40,456 nt of DNA, from assembly GCA_035430165.1 (NCBI GenBank), contig DAOMGE010000025.1:1-40456 (forward strand), given 5' to 3'. Shown here piece after piece: positions 16,914-26,108 of the stretch. Below the pieces are notes generated by a model. It saw only the letters and a list, made by a program, of their open reading frames with translations. It was not told where the DNA came from and ran no database searches. Origin of the DNA: UBA7239 sp035430165. GTDB taxonomy: Bacteria > Pseudomonadota > Gammaproteobacteria > Pseudomonadales > UBA7239. Within the stretch, counting starts at the first letter, position 1. Each line of letters begins with the position of its first letter. The position numbers were made by a program, and so were the translations under genes.

Positions 16914-17933
16914 TCACCAGTAACTGCGCGTGCGCAAGATAAGGTAGAGAAAAAACGGGCCACCCACCAGTGCGGTGACCACACCGACTTTCATTTCGCC
17001 ACCCTGTGATAACAATTGCACGGTGATATCCGCCAGCATCAACAAGATTGCGCCACCTACTGCACTGACACCGAGTAAACGGCGCGGTTCGTATCCGACC
17101 AACGGCCGCAACACATGCGGCACCACCAGACCGACAAACCCGATGTTGCCACTCACGGAAACCGCCGCGCCGACACTGGCAGCAATGCCCAGCACAATCC
17201 ACCATCGCTGCCGCGCAATATTGAAACCCAGTGAGTGCGCCGTTTCCTCACCGAGTATCAGCGCATCGAGCAAGGGGCCACTGCGAAAAATCATCGCCCA
17301 ACCGACCGCCAGAAACGGTAACAACATCCATACATCCTGCATGCTGCGATTGGATACGGAACCCAGCAACCAGAACACAATTTCCTGCATCGCATACGGA
17401 TTGGGTGCAAAATTCAGCGTCAGTGCAATCAGCGCGCCGGCAATCGCATTCACTGCAATCCCTGCCAATACCAGGCTGACAACATTGCGTTGTTTGCCTG
17501 CCAGCAAAAAAATACAGACCACGGACAAAAACGCACCCGCCAATCCGCCCGCCGGCAACATAAACCAACCAAACCTTGCCAGACCGAAATAAAAAACAAT
17601 CACTGCCCCAAGGGCTGCGCAATTCGACACGCCGATAATGCCCGGCTCTGCCAGCGGGTTTCGCAACAAGCCCTGCAAGGCCGCACCGGATAATCCGAGC
17701 GTCGCACCGATCAACGCCGCCAGCAAGGCGCGCGGCAAACGCACATCGGCGAAAATCAGCCGGTCAACCGATAGCCGGTCATGCCATGCATCACCCATGG
17801 CGCCTGCAATGCTGATATGCGCCGGACCCATGTGCAGCGCAACAATGAACAACAACACAGCCAACCCGATCAGCAGCGGCCACAAAACAATGCGTCGTGA
17901 TTCTGTCACTGCCTGTTGCGACGTTATTTTCAT
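16914..17933 (-). CDS. FecCD-family ABC transporter permease
   Basis: 339 residues from ATG 17933, with about ten membrane helices. Family motifs include RLPRALLAALIGATLGLSGA, GLLRNPLAEPGIIGVSNCAALGAV and GFVGLVVPHVLRPLVG, the last near the coupling helix that meets the ATPase. It forms the inner-membrane channel for a siderophore, haem or vitamin B12. The ATG overlaps the stop of the binding-protein gene in an ATGA, so translation is coupled. Confidence 0.95.
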   Translation of the reverse strand: MKITSQQAVTESRRIVLWPLLIGLAVLLFIVALHMGPAHISIAGAMGDAWHDRLSVDRLIFADVRLPRALLAALIGATLGLSGAALQGLLRNPLAEPGIIGVSNCAALGAVIVFYFGLARFGWFMLPAGGLAGAFLSVVCIFLLAGKQRNVVSLVLAGIAVNAIAGALIALTLNFAPNPYAMQEIVFWLLGSVSNRSMQDVWMLLPFLAVGWAMIFRSGPLLDALILGEETAHSLGFNIARQRWWIVLGIAASVGAAVSVSGNIGFVGLVVPHVLRPLVGYEPRRLLGVSAVGGAILLMLADITVQLLSQGGEMKVGVVTALVGGPFFLYLILRTRSYW

Positions 17934-18838
17934 CACGGCAATGCCCCGCCAGTGCTCGCCAGCGCCGGTGTATGTTTTGTCGCGAGATAGGCAATAAAAT
18001 CCGCCGTCATCGGCCCGAAGCAATCACGCAAATGCGGCGGCATTTCCACGGTATTGCCCGCGCCAACCAGATCGCGTATGGCCGGGTGATAGATATAGGC
18101 ATGCGCCAATGAGTCGCGATTATTCACACCATTTTCGAGCAGGATTTTTTCCGGCTTCCACAGCATCAGCGTTTCCAGTGAAATTGCCTGAAAGAATTTT
18201 ATTCCCGCTTCGGCTGCAAGGTTGCGATAACCGGCACGATGCAGGATGTCATCTTCCAGTGTGTCGCCGCCTATCACCAACCCGTTCGGCGAATACATGA
18301 CCGCTGTTTCCGCTGGCACATTGGCAAGTGTCGCCTCCGTCGCAGCGATACGCTGCCTGACAGATGACACCATAGCCTCCGCTTTTTCATTTTCCCCCAG
18401 CCATGCGCCAAACTGGCGTAACAACGGATAGATATCATCGACTTTTGTCGGCAACGGAATGACTTCAACGCGATAACCCAGGCGTTTCAATATACGGATC
18501 GTATCCGGCGAACCAAAACTGGTGCTCACTACCAGATCCGGCTGGTGGCGGATAATATCTTCTGCCGTGGTGTTGTGATTTTCCACATCAGCAGTCTGCG
18601 CTGCCATGTAGGAAATAAACGGGTCCTTGCTGTCTTTTGTGATCGCCGCAATACGCGTGTGATCCACCATCATCAACAACAACTGATCGGTGCACAAGCC
18701 CAGCGACACGATTCGTTGCGGCTTCCCACCCTGCACGTTATCAACAACAGCTTGCTGCGCCAATGCAGAAGCCATGTTTGCCAGACAGCCGCACAGCAAA
18801 AATCGCGCAAGCATTTTCTGAAATAACTGGCCGTTCAT
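17933..18838 (-). CDS. Periplasmic substrate-binding protein, BtuF/FhuD-type (cluster A-II)
   Basis: 301 residues from ATG 18838, with a signal peptide ending ASALA. The fold is typical of helical-backbone binding proteins: RIVSLGLCTDQLLLMM near the mature N-terminus, a central HQPDLVVSTSFGSPDTIRIL and PLPTKVDDIYPLLRQFG. The class binds iron-siderophores, haem or cobalamin. Neither the sequence nor the neighbourhood decides among these, although hemF upstream makes a haem or iron link attractive. The ATG overlaps the aroE stop in an ATGA. A second Met at residue 9 is a possible alternative start. Confidence 0.87.
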   Translation of the reverse strand: MNGQLFQKMLARFLLCGCLANMASALAQQAVVDNVQGGKPQRIVSLGLCTDQLLLMMVDHTRIAAITKDSKDPFISYMAAQTADVENHNTTAEDIIRHQPDLVVSTSFGSPDTIRILKRLGYRVEVIPLPTKVDDIYPLLRQFGAWLGENEKAEAMVSSVRQRIAATEATLANVPAETAVMYSPNGLVIGGDTLEDDILHRAGYRNLAAEAGIKFFQAISLETLMLWKPEKILLENGVNNRDSLAHAYIYHPAIRDLVGAGNTVEMPPHLRDCFGPMTADFIAYLATKHTPALASTGGALP

Positions 18839-19665
18839 GATTCGCGCAACATCGCCATCACTGGCGCCGTATCGGGGCGCACACCGCGCCACAGGTAAAA
18901 ACTTTCGGCCGCCTGCTCCACCAGCATGCCCAGTCCATCAGCAACACGGGCACCGTGTTGCTGCGACCATTGCAGGAACGGCGTCAATGTCTTGCCGTAC
19001 ATCATGTCGTAACAACACGCCTCATCGGCCAGAATGGCTGGCGACAGATCAGGCAATTCACCACCAAGACTGGCCGATGTTCCATTGATGACGATATCAA
19101 ACGGCCGTGCGTGGATTTGCAAACTGCTGGCACGCAGGATTTTTGCATCTGCTAACGACTTTCCTGTATTGAAAAGCTGCACCAGCGCTTCCGCTTTCGA
19201 GAGCGTACGATTTGCCAGCAGCAAACGCTGCGGCCGCTCAGCCAGCAAAGGCCCGATCACACCGCGTACTGCACCACCTGCACCGAGCACCAGCACACGT
19301 TTACCGGCAATGTCCCAGCCCAGGTTTTTTTTGATGTCGCGCAGCATGCCGACACCATCCGTGTTATCGCCGAATATTTTTCCATCCGGCATTTTTTTCA
19401 AGGTATTGACGGCACCTGCCTGTTGCGCACGCTCACTCAGCTGGTGGGCAAACGTGTACGCATCGAGCTTGAATGGCACGGTAATATTCAGGCCACAACC
19501 ACCCGCTGCAAAAAAATCCTGCGCGACTTCAGAAAATTTATCGATGTCTACCAGCTGCCGGTCGTACACCATGTCTTGCCCGGTCTGTTGCGCAAACGCT
19601 GCATGAATGACCGGAGATTTGCTGTGCGCAACCGGATTGCCGAAAACCGCGTAACGATCACTCAC
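18835..19665 (-). CDS. aroE: Shikimate 5-dehydrogenase
   Basis: Reduces 3-dehydroshikimate to shikimate with NADPH in aromatic amino-acid synthesis. The N-terminus YAVFGNPVAHSKSP, catalytic NITVPFK (Lys), NTDGVGM, the NADP-binding GAGGAVRGV and the basic NRT loop are all present. I prefer the GTG at 19665. It overlaps the hemF stop in a GTGA, AGGAA lies six bases upstream, and it leaves only a short N-terminus like that of E. coli AroE. A GTG two codons earlier (19671) would touch the AGGAA. Length is 276, as expected. Confidence 0.95.
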   Translation of the reverse strand: MSDRYAVFGNPVAHSKSPVIHAAFAQQTGQDMVYDRQLVDIDKFSEVAQDFFAAGGCGLNITVPFKLDAYTFAHQLSERAQQAGAVNTLKKMPDGKIFGDNTDGVGMLRDIKKNLGWDIAGKRVLVLGAGGAVRGVIGPLLAERPQRLLLANRTLSKAEALVQLFNTGKSLADAKILRASSLQIHARPFDIVINGTSASLGGELPDLSPAILADEACCYDMMYGKTLTPFLQWSQQHGARVADGLGMLVEQAAESFYLWRGVRPDTAPVMAMLRES

Positions 19666-20567
19666 ACCCACTTCCTCGGCACAATGTAATCGGAATACAG
19701 TTTTGCCTCCGGCGTGCCGGCTTCAGGTTGCCAGTCATAACGCCAGCTGACTTGCGGTGGCAACGACATCAGGATGGATTCCGTGCGACCACCGGTTTGC
19801 AAACCGAACAGGGTGCCGCGATCGTAAACCAGGTTGTATTCCACGTAACGGCCGCGCCGGTACAACTGGAAATCACGCTCCCGTTCGCCATATGGCATAG
19901 TCTTGCGCTTGTTGACGATCGGCAGATACGCCGGCAAATAACTGTCACCGACCGCGCAGAGAAAATCAAAACAACTTTCAAATCCCCACTGGTTCAGGTC
20001 ATCAAAAAACAGGCCGCCGATACCGCGCTGTTCATTGCGATGCCTGATAAAGAAATATTCGTCGCACCACTGTTTGTAATCGGCATACACATTGTCACCA
20101 AACGGTTCGCACGCCTGTTTCGCGGTAAGGTGCCAGTGGCGACAATCCTCATCGAAACCGTAATACGGTGTGAGATCGTATCCGCCACCGAACCACCACA
20201 CATCCGGCGCACCGTCCTTGCGCGCAACAAAAAAACGCACGTTGGCATGCGACGTTGGCACATACGGATTTTTCGGGTGGATGACCAGGGAAACACCCAT
20301 CGCCTCGAAACGGCGACCCGCCAGCTCGGGCCGGTGTGCCGTGGCGGATGCAGGCATCTGGTCACCCAGCACATGCGAAAAATTGACGCCACCTTTTTCA
20401 AACACTGCGCCATTTTCAAACACACGCGTGATGCCACCACCACCTGCCTCGCGTTGCCAGGCATCTTCGCGAAATGCGGAACCGCCATCAGCCTGCTCCA
20501 GTCCTGCACAAATCCGGTTTTGCAAATCGAGCAGGTAATGTTTTACGCTGTTTACATCAACACTCAT
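19662..20567 (-). CDS. hemF: Oxygen-dependent coproporphyrinogen III oxidase
   Basis: Decarboxylates coproporphyrinogen III to protoporphyrinogen IX using oxygen. The 301-residue protein from ATG 20567 carries WFGGGYDLTPYYG, GIGGLFFDDLN, GERERDFQLYRRGRYVEYNL and GGRTESILMSLPP, all conserved in HemF. AAGG precedes the ATG by 10 bases. It is followed by aroE and the importer genes with four-base overlaps, and preceded by tsaC. The tsaC-hemF-aroE order is common in gammaproteobacteria. Confidence 0.97.
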   Translation of the reverse strand: MSVDVNSVKHYLLDLQNRICAGLEQADGGSAFREDAWQREAGGGGITRVFENGAVFEKGGVNFSHVLGDQMPASATAHRPELAGRRFEAMGVSLVIHPKNPYVPTSHANVRFFVARKDGAPDVWWFGGGYDLTPYYGFDEDCRHWHLTAKQACEPFGDNVYADYKQWCDEYFFIRHRNEQRGIGGLFFDDLNQWGFESCFDFLCAVGDSYLPAYLPIVNKRKTMPYGERERDFQLYRRGRYVEYNLVYDRGTLFGLQTGGRTESILMSLPPQVSWRYDWQPEAGTPEAKLYSDYIVPRKWV

Positions 20568-20620
20568 ACTGTAATCGCCTTGTTTAATCGATAGCACACA
20601 CAAGGCATGCTCCTACATTT

Positions 20621-21184
20621 TTAAGCCGGGCGACAGATTTCGCCGGTCATCAGGTTGCGGATCTGCGTCGGTTTGTCAGCACCACCGACATCGCCAGGCA
20701 CAATCACATCAATATCATTTCCAAAATAGCGGATCACATCCCTGATACTGCGCGCAGGTGGATCACCAGCAATATTGGCGGATGTCGATACAATCGCGCC
20801 ATCAAATGCATGGCACAAAGCTGCAACAACCGGATGCGCACTGACACGTACTGCGAGTGTCGGTTGGCCACCGGTAATCCATGATGGCGCAACGCCATTA
20901 TCAGGCACCAGCCAGGTATTCGGGCCGGGCCAGCTTTTGCGCAGCGTTGCATATTTTTCATCGTCCAGACCGCGCAAATACGGTGCCAGCTGTTCGATGC
21001 TGGCAGCCACCAGGATCACACCTTTACGCCAGTCACGTTTTTTCAAGGCCAGCACGCGCATCACCGCCTGTTCATCCAGCGGATCACAACCGAGTCCCCA
21101 CACAGCTTCGGTGGGATAGGCGATGACACCGCCGTTGCGCAGGGTGGCAATCGCGGGAAAATTTTTTTCAGGCGCCAAACGCAT
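20621..21184 (-). CDS. tsaC: Threonylcarbamoyl-AMP synthase (YrdC/Sua5 family)
   Basis: Makes threonylcarbamoyl-AMP for the t6A37 modification of ANN-decoding tRNAs. The 187-residue protein from ATG 21184 matches the short TsaC form. It has GGVIAYPTEAVWGLGCDP, LALKKRDWRKG with the KRxxxKG pattern, the GAIVSTSANIAGDPP signature, and a C-terminal RNLMTGEICRP. The ATG lies 17 bases inside the 3' end of yraN. The window also holds tsaE (31302-31805), from the same pathway. Confidence 0.95.
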   Translation of the reverse strand: MRLAPEKNFPAIATLRNGGVIAYPTEAVWGLGCDPLDEQAVMRVLALKKRDWRKGVILVAASIEQLAPYLRGLDDEKYATLRKSWPGPNTWLVPDNGVAPSWITGGQPTLAVRVSAHPVVAALCHAFDGAIVSTSANIAGDPPARSIRDVIRYFGNDIDVIVPGDVGGADKPTQIRNLMTGEICRPA

Positions 21185-21548
21185 TTTGTATCCACTCGAA
21201 TTGCAGACCACTTTCACCGGGACGTGCCGCGATAACATCAAACCGGCACGGCCGGTTTTGCCATTGGCGATGTGCCAGCAAATACAACTGTGCGGTACGC
21301 AATAATTTTTGCCGCTTGCTGGCGGTGATACTTTCCAGTGGCGAACCAAAGCGATCACTCTTGCGAAAACGCACTTCCACAAACACCAGCGTGTCCTTGT
21401 CTGTCATCACCAGATCCAGCTCGCCACCGCGCGAGTTGAAATTACTGTCGACCAGCACCAGTCCCTGCTGCTGCAAGTAGCGACAGGCGACTTGCTCCAC
21501 GGCCTGGCCGTGCGCGCGGGATGCCTGTCGCGGCGAACTCGTCGTCAT
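21168..21548 (-). CDS. yraN: YraN family protein (UPF0102), endonuclease-like fold
   Basis: 126 residues from ATG 21548. The family has a predicted PD-(D/E)XK nuclease-like core. Here GGELDLVMTD and VFVEVRFRKS supply the E-x-D and E-V-R elements, with Arg where many relatives have Lys. Its biological role is not established. The ATG lies 10 bases after the lpoA stop; lpoA-yraN adjacency is conserved in gammaproteobacteria. Starts further upstream inside lpoA are possible but less likely. Confidence 0.9.
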   Translation of the reverse strand: MTTSSPRQASRAHGQAVEQVACRYLQQQGLVLVDSNFNSRGGELDLVMTDKDTLVFVEVRFRKSDRFGSPLESITASKRQKLLRTAQLYLLAHRQWQNRPCRFDVIAARPGESGLQFEWIQNAFGA

Positions 21549-21558
21549 CGTCCCGACT

Positions 21559-23406
21559 TCAATGCGGATCGCCGACTGCATCGACGGGCAAGGGTTGTGG
21601 CCGGCCATCCTGCATCACAGCCCACACCAGTTTGCGCGCCACATGACGGCCGGCATCCAGATGCAGGTAACCGGTGTTGCCCGGCACATGCAGGTTGTTA
21701 TTGGCCTGCATCAGTGGCAGCCGCAAGTACAACTGCTGCGCATCAGCGCCCAGCGCGTACAGCAACTCCGATGCTGGCGGCACACTGACCCCTGCCTCGC
21801 GCAGTGGCCCCTGCCCGACCTGCCACGGCGTCAGGCACAAACGAGCGCCGTCGGTGCGACTGTTGGTGCGCAGGGTGCCGGTTTCGAAAATCTGCGAGGT
21901 ACTGTAGACAGGCAGGGCACCCGCCCCGTTGCGGGCCAGGCTGCCCATGATGGACGCCGCATCACTCGATTTACCGACCAGCAGCACCATATCCGGCGGC
22001 ACCGTGCCGTCCTTGTACTTGCCAGTGGCCAGATCCAGCCCAAGGCCTTCAGCCACTTGCATGCTGTAGTTGCCGGCGTCCGGTGTGTAGCGCACTTGTC
22101 CGGCCACTTCAGCACCCTGTGCTTCCCAGGCCAGCACAAAACTCTGGCGCATACGCTCACCCTTGTCATTGTCCGGCACCAGGATGAGCGCCCGGTGCAG
22201 GCGATTGGCCCAGGCCGCTTCGGCCAGTTGCCGCGCCTCGTCTTCCGGGTTCAGGCTGAACTGGTACAACTGTGACGGCGCCGTGCTGGCAAGCGCAACC
22301 GCTGAAGGATTGTTGAGCGCCAGGGTCGGTACCGGCAAGTTCGCCTGCTGCGCCAGCACCTGCACCTTCTCGCGCTCCAGTGGCCCGATGACCAGTTCGG
22401 CTCCCTGTGCGACAGCGCTGTTGTAGACAGCGAGGATATCGGGCGATGCATTGCTGTCGACCATATCCACCTGTACCGACGGCGCACCGGCAGCCAGTGC
22501 GCGGTAATAACCCGTCAGGAAGCCATCCCGCACCGCACGGCCAGCCTGTGCCAGCTTGCCACTGAACGGCAACAGCAGGGCGATATGTTTGGGTTGGCCG
22601 TCCAGCAGGCGGTGCAGCAAACTCATGTCGTCCGGCATGAAGCGGTTGGCCGGGTGCGATGGCCAGTTACGCTGCCAGTCCTTGAGGCTGGCCGCCTGCT
22701 TCTCGATATCGCCAGAGCCTTGGCGCTGGATACGTGCCAGCTCAACCCAGCCGCTCAGCAGCGGTTCTTTGGGCTGGGTTTCCAGCCAGAGGAATTCGTC
22801 ATCGCGCAACTGTGAAATCAGGCGCCAGGTGGCACGGGTAATGTCACGCTGCGCCTTGTCATCTGCCGCCAGCGGGCTTTGCAACAGCCGCTCGCTTACC
22901 GCTTCCAGTGAACGCTGCTCGGATTCGTACAGACCGGCACGCAGATCGTGCAAGCGTTCGACGCTGTTCTTGTCCAGGCCTGCTGTCATGGTATTGAGGC
23001 GGGCATCCAGCAACACGCGTTCGGCCAGTCCCAGTTGTCGCTTGTCGAGTGCATACGCGCCATACACCAGGCTGTAATGCACAAACAGGCTGCCCTCCAG
23101 CGCGCGCGGATCGATTTCTGCCAGCGCACGACCGAGGCGATCCTTGTCGGCCTGAGCTTCATAGACATCTGCCACCTGCAGCAAGATCTGGTCGCGCTCG
23201 GGCGACTGGGCTTTTTCTGCCTTCAACAACAGTGCGCGAGCCGCATCAGACTGTGCAGGCGATACCACGCTGCTGGCCTGTGGCGAAGCGGGCACAGCAA
23301 TGCCGCCAAACTTCGGCAGCGATCCACATGCTGCACACAGCAGCAGGCAAAGAATGACACTGCCCAACCGCAGCGAATGCCAGGAATAACGTAACATGTA
23401 CGACAT
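21559..23406 (-). CDS. lpoA: LpoA outer-membrane lipoprotein, activator of penicillin-binding protein
   Basis: About 615 residues from ATG 23406 (a second ATG at 23397 is possible). The signal peptide ends in a lipobox, LCAAC, with acylated C27. An N-terminal TPR-like helical domain (about 40-260) is followed by a periplasmic-binding-protein fold beginning HIALLLPFSGKLAQAGRAVRDGFLTG, as in E. coli LpoA (YraM), which activates PBP1A from the outer membrane. It is divergent from rsmI with only 21 bases between the start codons, and is followed by yraN. Confidence 0.93.
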   Translation of the reverse strand: MSYMLRYSWHSLRLGSVILCLLLCAACGSLPKFGGIAVPASPQASSVVSPAQSDAARALLLKAEKAQSPERDQILLQVADVYEAQADKDRLGRALAEIDPRALEGSLFVHYSLVYGAYALDKRQLGLAERVLLDARLNTMTAGLDKNSVERLHDLRAGLYESEQRSLEAVSERLLQSPLAADDKAQRDITRATWRLISQLRDDEFLWLETQPKEPLLSGWVELARIQRQGSGDIEKQAASLKDWQRNWPSHPANRFMPDDMSLLHRLLDGQPKHIALLLPFSGKLAQAGRAVRDGFLTGYYRALAAGAPSVQVDMVDSNASPDILAVYNSAVAQGAELVIGPLEREKVQVLAQQANLPVPTLALNNPSAVALASTAPSQLYQFSLNPEDEARQLAEAAWANRLHRALILVPDNDKGERMRQSFVLAWEAQGAEVAGQVRYTPDAGNYSMQVAEGLGLDLATGKYKDGTVPPDMVLLVGKSSDAASIMGSLARNGAGALPVYSTSQIFETGTLRTNSRTDGARLCLTPWQVGQGPLREAGVSVPPASELLYALGADAQQLYLRLPLMQANNNLHVPGNTGYLHLDAGRHVARKLVWAVMQDGRPQPLPVDAVGDPH

Positions 23407-23427
23407 GATTGCAATCCGGTTTACGGC

Positions 23428-24282
23428 ATGACGACCCACGCTTCAAAAAAAGCAGTCCTGTATCTGGTGGCCACACCCATAGGGAATTTGTCCGACATGG
23501 TACCGCGCGCCGTCTCGGTTCTCCAATCCGTGGATGCCATTGCTGTCGAAGACAGTCGTCACAGCGGCAAATTGCTGCAACATTTCAATATCAGCAAGCC
23601 ACTGATTCCCTATCACGACCACAACGAGCGCGACGCCGCCGGGCGCATCCTGCAACTGCTGCAACAGGACAAGCGCGTGGCACTGATTTCCGATGCCGGC
23701 ACCCCGGCAATAGCGGATCCCGGCTACCGGCTGGTGCGTCTCGCCCACCAGCACGGCGTACGCGTAGAAAGCGTGCCCGGCCCTTGTGCGGCGATCACTG
23801 CGCTGGCCGGTTCCGGCCTGCCGTCAGACCGTTTCCAGTTCAATGGTTTTTTGCCGGCGAAAACGCAGGCACGTAAAACTGCACTCGAATTGCTCGCACA
23901 AGAAACGGCAACACTGATTTTTTACGAAGCACCACACCGGTTAGCCGACACGGTGCGCGATATGCACGACATTTTTGGCGGCACGCGCGAAGTCTGTCTG
24001 ACACGAGAACTCACGAAAACTTACGAGACACTGTGGCTCACAACGCTGGCCGAACTGGAAAAAGGCATCGCGGAAAAACGCGTGGAAGAACGCGGTGAAA
24101 TCGTGCTGGTCGTCGCAGGTAATCCGGCCACGGCCATCGAAGACAAGGAAGCCGACCGCATCCTGCAATTATTACTCGCTGAATTGCCTTTGAAGCAAGC
24201 GTCAGCACTGGCAGCGCAAATTACCGGCATCGGCAAACGCGAGCTGTACCAGCGCGCACTGGCGCTGAAGGACGCCGACTGA
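23428..24282 (+). CDS. rsmI: 16S rRNA (cytidine(1402)-2'-O)-methyltransferase
   Basis: RsmI methylates the ribose of C1402 in the ribosomal decoding centre. The 284-residue protein has the tetrapyrrole-methylase-type SAM fold: LYLVATPIGNLSDMVPRAV, VEDSRHSGKLLQHF, ALISDAGTPAIADPGY and PGPCAAITALAGSGLP. Length is normal. It is divergent from lpoA, exactly as in E. coli (yraL/yraM). Its stop overlaps the sulfatase ATG by one base. Confidence 0.97.
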   Translation: MTTHASKKAVLYLVATPIGNLSDMVPRAVSVLQSVDAIAVEDSRHSGKLLQHFNISKPLIPYHDHNERDAAGRILQLLQQDKRVALISDAGTPAIADPGYRLVRLAHQHGVRVESVPGPCAAITALAGSGLPSDRFQFNGFLPAKTQARKTALELLAQETATLIFYEAPHRLADTVRDMHDIFGGTREVCLTRELTKTYETLWLTTLAELEKGIAEKRVEERGEIVLVVAGNPATAIEDKEADRILQLLLAELPLKQASALAAQITGIGKRELYQRALALKDAD

Positions 24283-26102
24283 TGCTGCGCAAACTGTTGC
24301 TGCCTTTGCTGATGCTGTTTGCATTGCAAGCGCAAGCGGCAGCGCACAAACCGAATATCCTGCTGATTGTGCTGGACGATGCCGGTTACAGCGACGTCGC
24401 CGGTTTCGGTCGCAACGATGCACCCACACCGAACATCAGGAAAATTGCCGATGAAGGCGTGCGCTTCACACGTCACTACGCCGACAGCACGTGCAAACCG
24501 GCGCGACTGGCCTTGATGACTGGGCGCACGTCAGCCAGCGTGGCGCAATCACCGGATTTTCGCGGCATTTCACCGCAAGTCACCACACTGGCTGAAGCGC
24601 TGAAACTGAATGGTTACAGCACACACCATGTCGGCAAATGGCATATCGGCGATTCGGTGCGTGAGGCATGGCCCGACAAGCAGGGTTTTGATTCGTGGTT
24701 CGGTTTCCTGAACCAGTTCATGCTGAAAGGCCCGGACAAGAACGGCAAATTTACCAAACGCCCGACCTATCTGAATCCGTGGCTGCAAAGTGACAGCACA
24801 CCGCTACAACAATACCAGGGCCATCTGGAAGATATCCTTGCCGACAAAGTGATTGAAAAAATTCACCAGCTACCTGCGCAAAAAAAACAGCCGTGGTTTA
24901 TTAATTACTGGCTGTTTGCACCGCACCATCCCAGCCAGGCCTCGGATGAATACCTCGCCAAATACGACAATACACCGCAGGGAAAATATCTCGCGTTGCT
25001 TGCACAAGCTGACGCAGAAATCGGTCGTGTGATACAAACGCTGCGCGACACGCAGCAACTGGACAACACCCTGATCGTACTGGTTTCCGACAACGGCGGC
25101 ACCAACGAAATGATGAACAACAACGCACCCTTTGCCGGCGTCAAGGGCGGTTACCAGGAAGGCAGTTTGCGCACACCGCTGATTATCCGCTGGCCCGATA
25201 AACGTCACGGCGGCGAGAAGGTGGATGATGTGGTGGCGATACAGGATATCTACCCGACGCTGCTGGGTGAAATCGGGAAAACAACCGCGCCGAGGGACAG
25301 TTTTGACGGACAGGATTTACACCCGCTCCTGAAAGGCGAAAAGCTCGCGCCACGTCCACTGGTGCATGAGATGGTGAATGTCGGCGCCTTCAATTACAGC
25401 TGGCTGACCGCAGATGGCAACTGGCGTTTGTCAAACAACACACTGTACGACTTGCAACACGATCCTGCCAGTGCCACGAATGTGGCCGCAACATTCCCGC
25501 AACAACAAATCGTACTGCAACAAGCCTTTTCAGGCTGGCGATCGGAAAAAACGAAACTCGTGCTCGATTACAAACCGGTCAACAACAACGGCGCTGCGAT
25601 AGTGCTTGGTGATGACTTCCGTCGCGCCCCTGGTTACGGCGCATTCAGTTTTGCCATTACTGTCGATATGCCTGCAAAAAAAATCACACAGCCTGTCTAT
25701 ATTGCCGAACAGAAAAACATCTGGTCACTGCGCTACAACCCGGACAATACGTTCACCATCAACATCAACAGCCAGGATCTCGCGAGCAAAGCAGTAAAAA
25801 CACCCGATGGCAAACTGAACCTGCTGTTCAGCACCACCTTCACGCGCTCCCGCCTGCATGAAGGCCACAACCATGCGTTTGTGCAACTGCAGGCAAACGG
25901 CGAAAAAATATTGCAGTGGCAGCAGGACAATCCGACAGAAATCGTTGGCAGTTTCGACGCAGCCACCTACATCGGCCAGCGCAGTGATGGCAGCGGTGCG
26001 TGGCCAGCGCCTGTCGGCAAACCACAATTCTGGAACGCCAATATCGACAAGGATGAAGAAGAAAAAACAGATCCCGCTGCAGAGGGCAATCACGAGGATT
26101 AA
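24282..26102 (+). CDS. Exported sulfatase (S1 family) with C-terminal lectin-like domain
   Basis: 606 residues with a signal peptide (MLRKLLLPLLMLFALQAQAA). The formylglycine signature is C71-K-P-A-R followed by LALMTGR, so it should be active once Cys71 is oxidised. Metal and active-site elements include LDDAGYSD (D32, D33), GKWHIG and VSDNGGTNEMM. Residues after about 430 form a beta-rich, probably carbohydrate-binding domain, ending in an acidic tail. The substrate is unknown. No true FGE or anSME is visible. The ATG is coupled to the rsmI stop (TGATG), an unusual partner for a secreted hydrolase. It ends six bases from the convergent Rieske gene. Confidence 0.92.
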   Translation: MLRKLLLPLLMLFALQAQAAAHKPNILLIVLDDAGYSDVAGFGRNDAPTPNIRKIADEGVRFTRHYADSTCKPARLALMTGRTSASVAQSPDFRGISPQVTTLAEALKLNGYSTHHVGKWHIGDSVREAWPDKQGFDSWFGFLNQFMLKGPDKNGKFTKRPTYLNPWLQSDSTPLQQYQGHLEDILADKVIEKIHQLPAQKKQPWFINYWLFAPHHPSQASDEYLAKYDNTPQGKYLALLAQADAEIGRVIQTLRDTQQLDNTLIVLVSDNGGTNEMMNNNAPFAGVKGGYQEGSLRTPLIIRWPDKRHGGEKVDDVVAIQDIYPTLLGEIGKTTAPRDSFDGQDLHPLLKGEKLAPRPLVHEMVNVGAFNYSWLTADGNWRLSNNTLYDLQHDPASATNVAATFPQQQIVLQQAFSGWRSEKTKLVLDYKPVNNNGAAIVLGDDFRRAPGYGAFSFAITVDMPAKKITQPVYIAEQKNIWSLRYNPDNTFTININSQDLASKAVKTPDGKLNLLFSTTFTRSRLHEGHNHAFVQLQANGEKILQWQQDNPTEIVGSFDAATYIGQRSDGSGAWPAPVGKPQFWNANIDKDEEEKTDPAAEGNHED

Positions 26103-26108
26103 CCGGGT

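Noticed and set aside
16909..17205. N-terminal extension of the ABC ATPase
   Set aside because: The extra 99 residues overlap the permease gene in another frame and are rich in Cys/Arg/Trp. The ATG at 16908 gives the normal family N-terminus.
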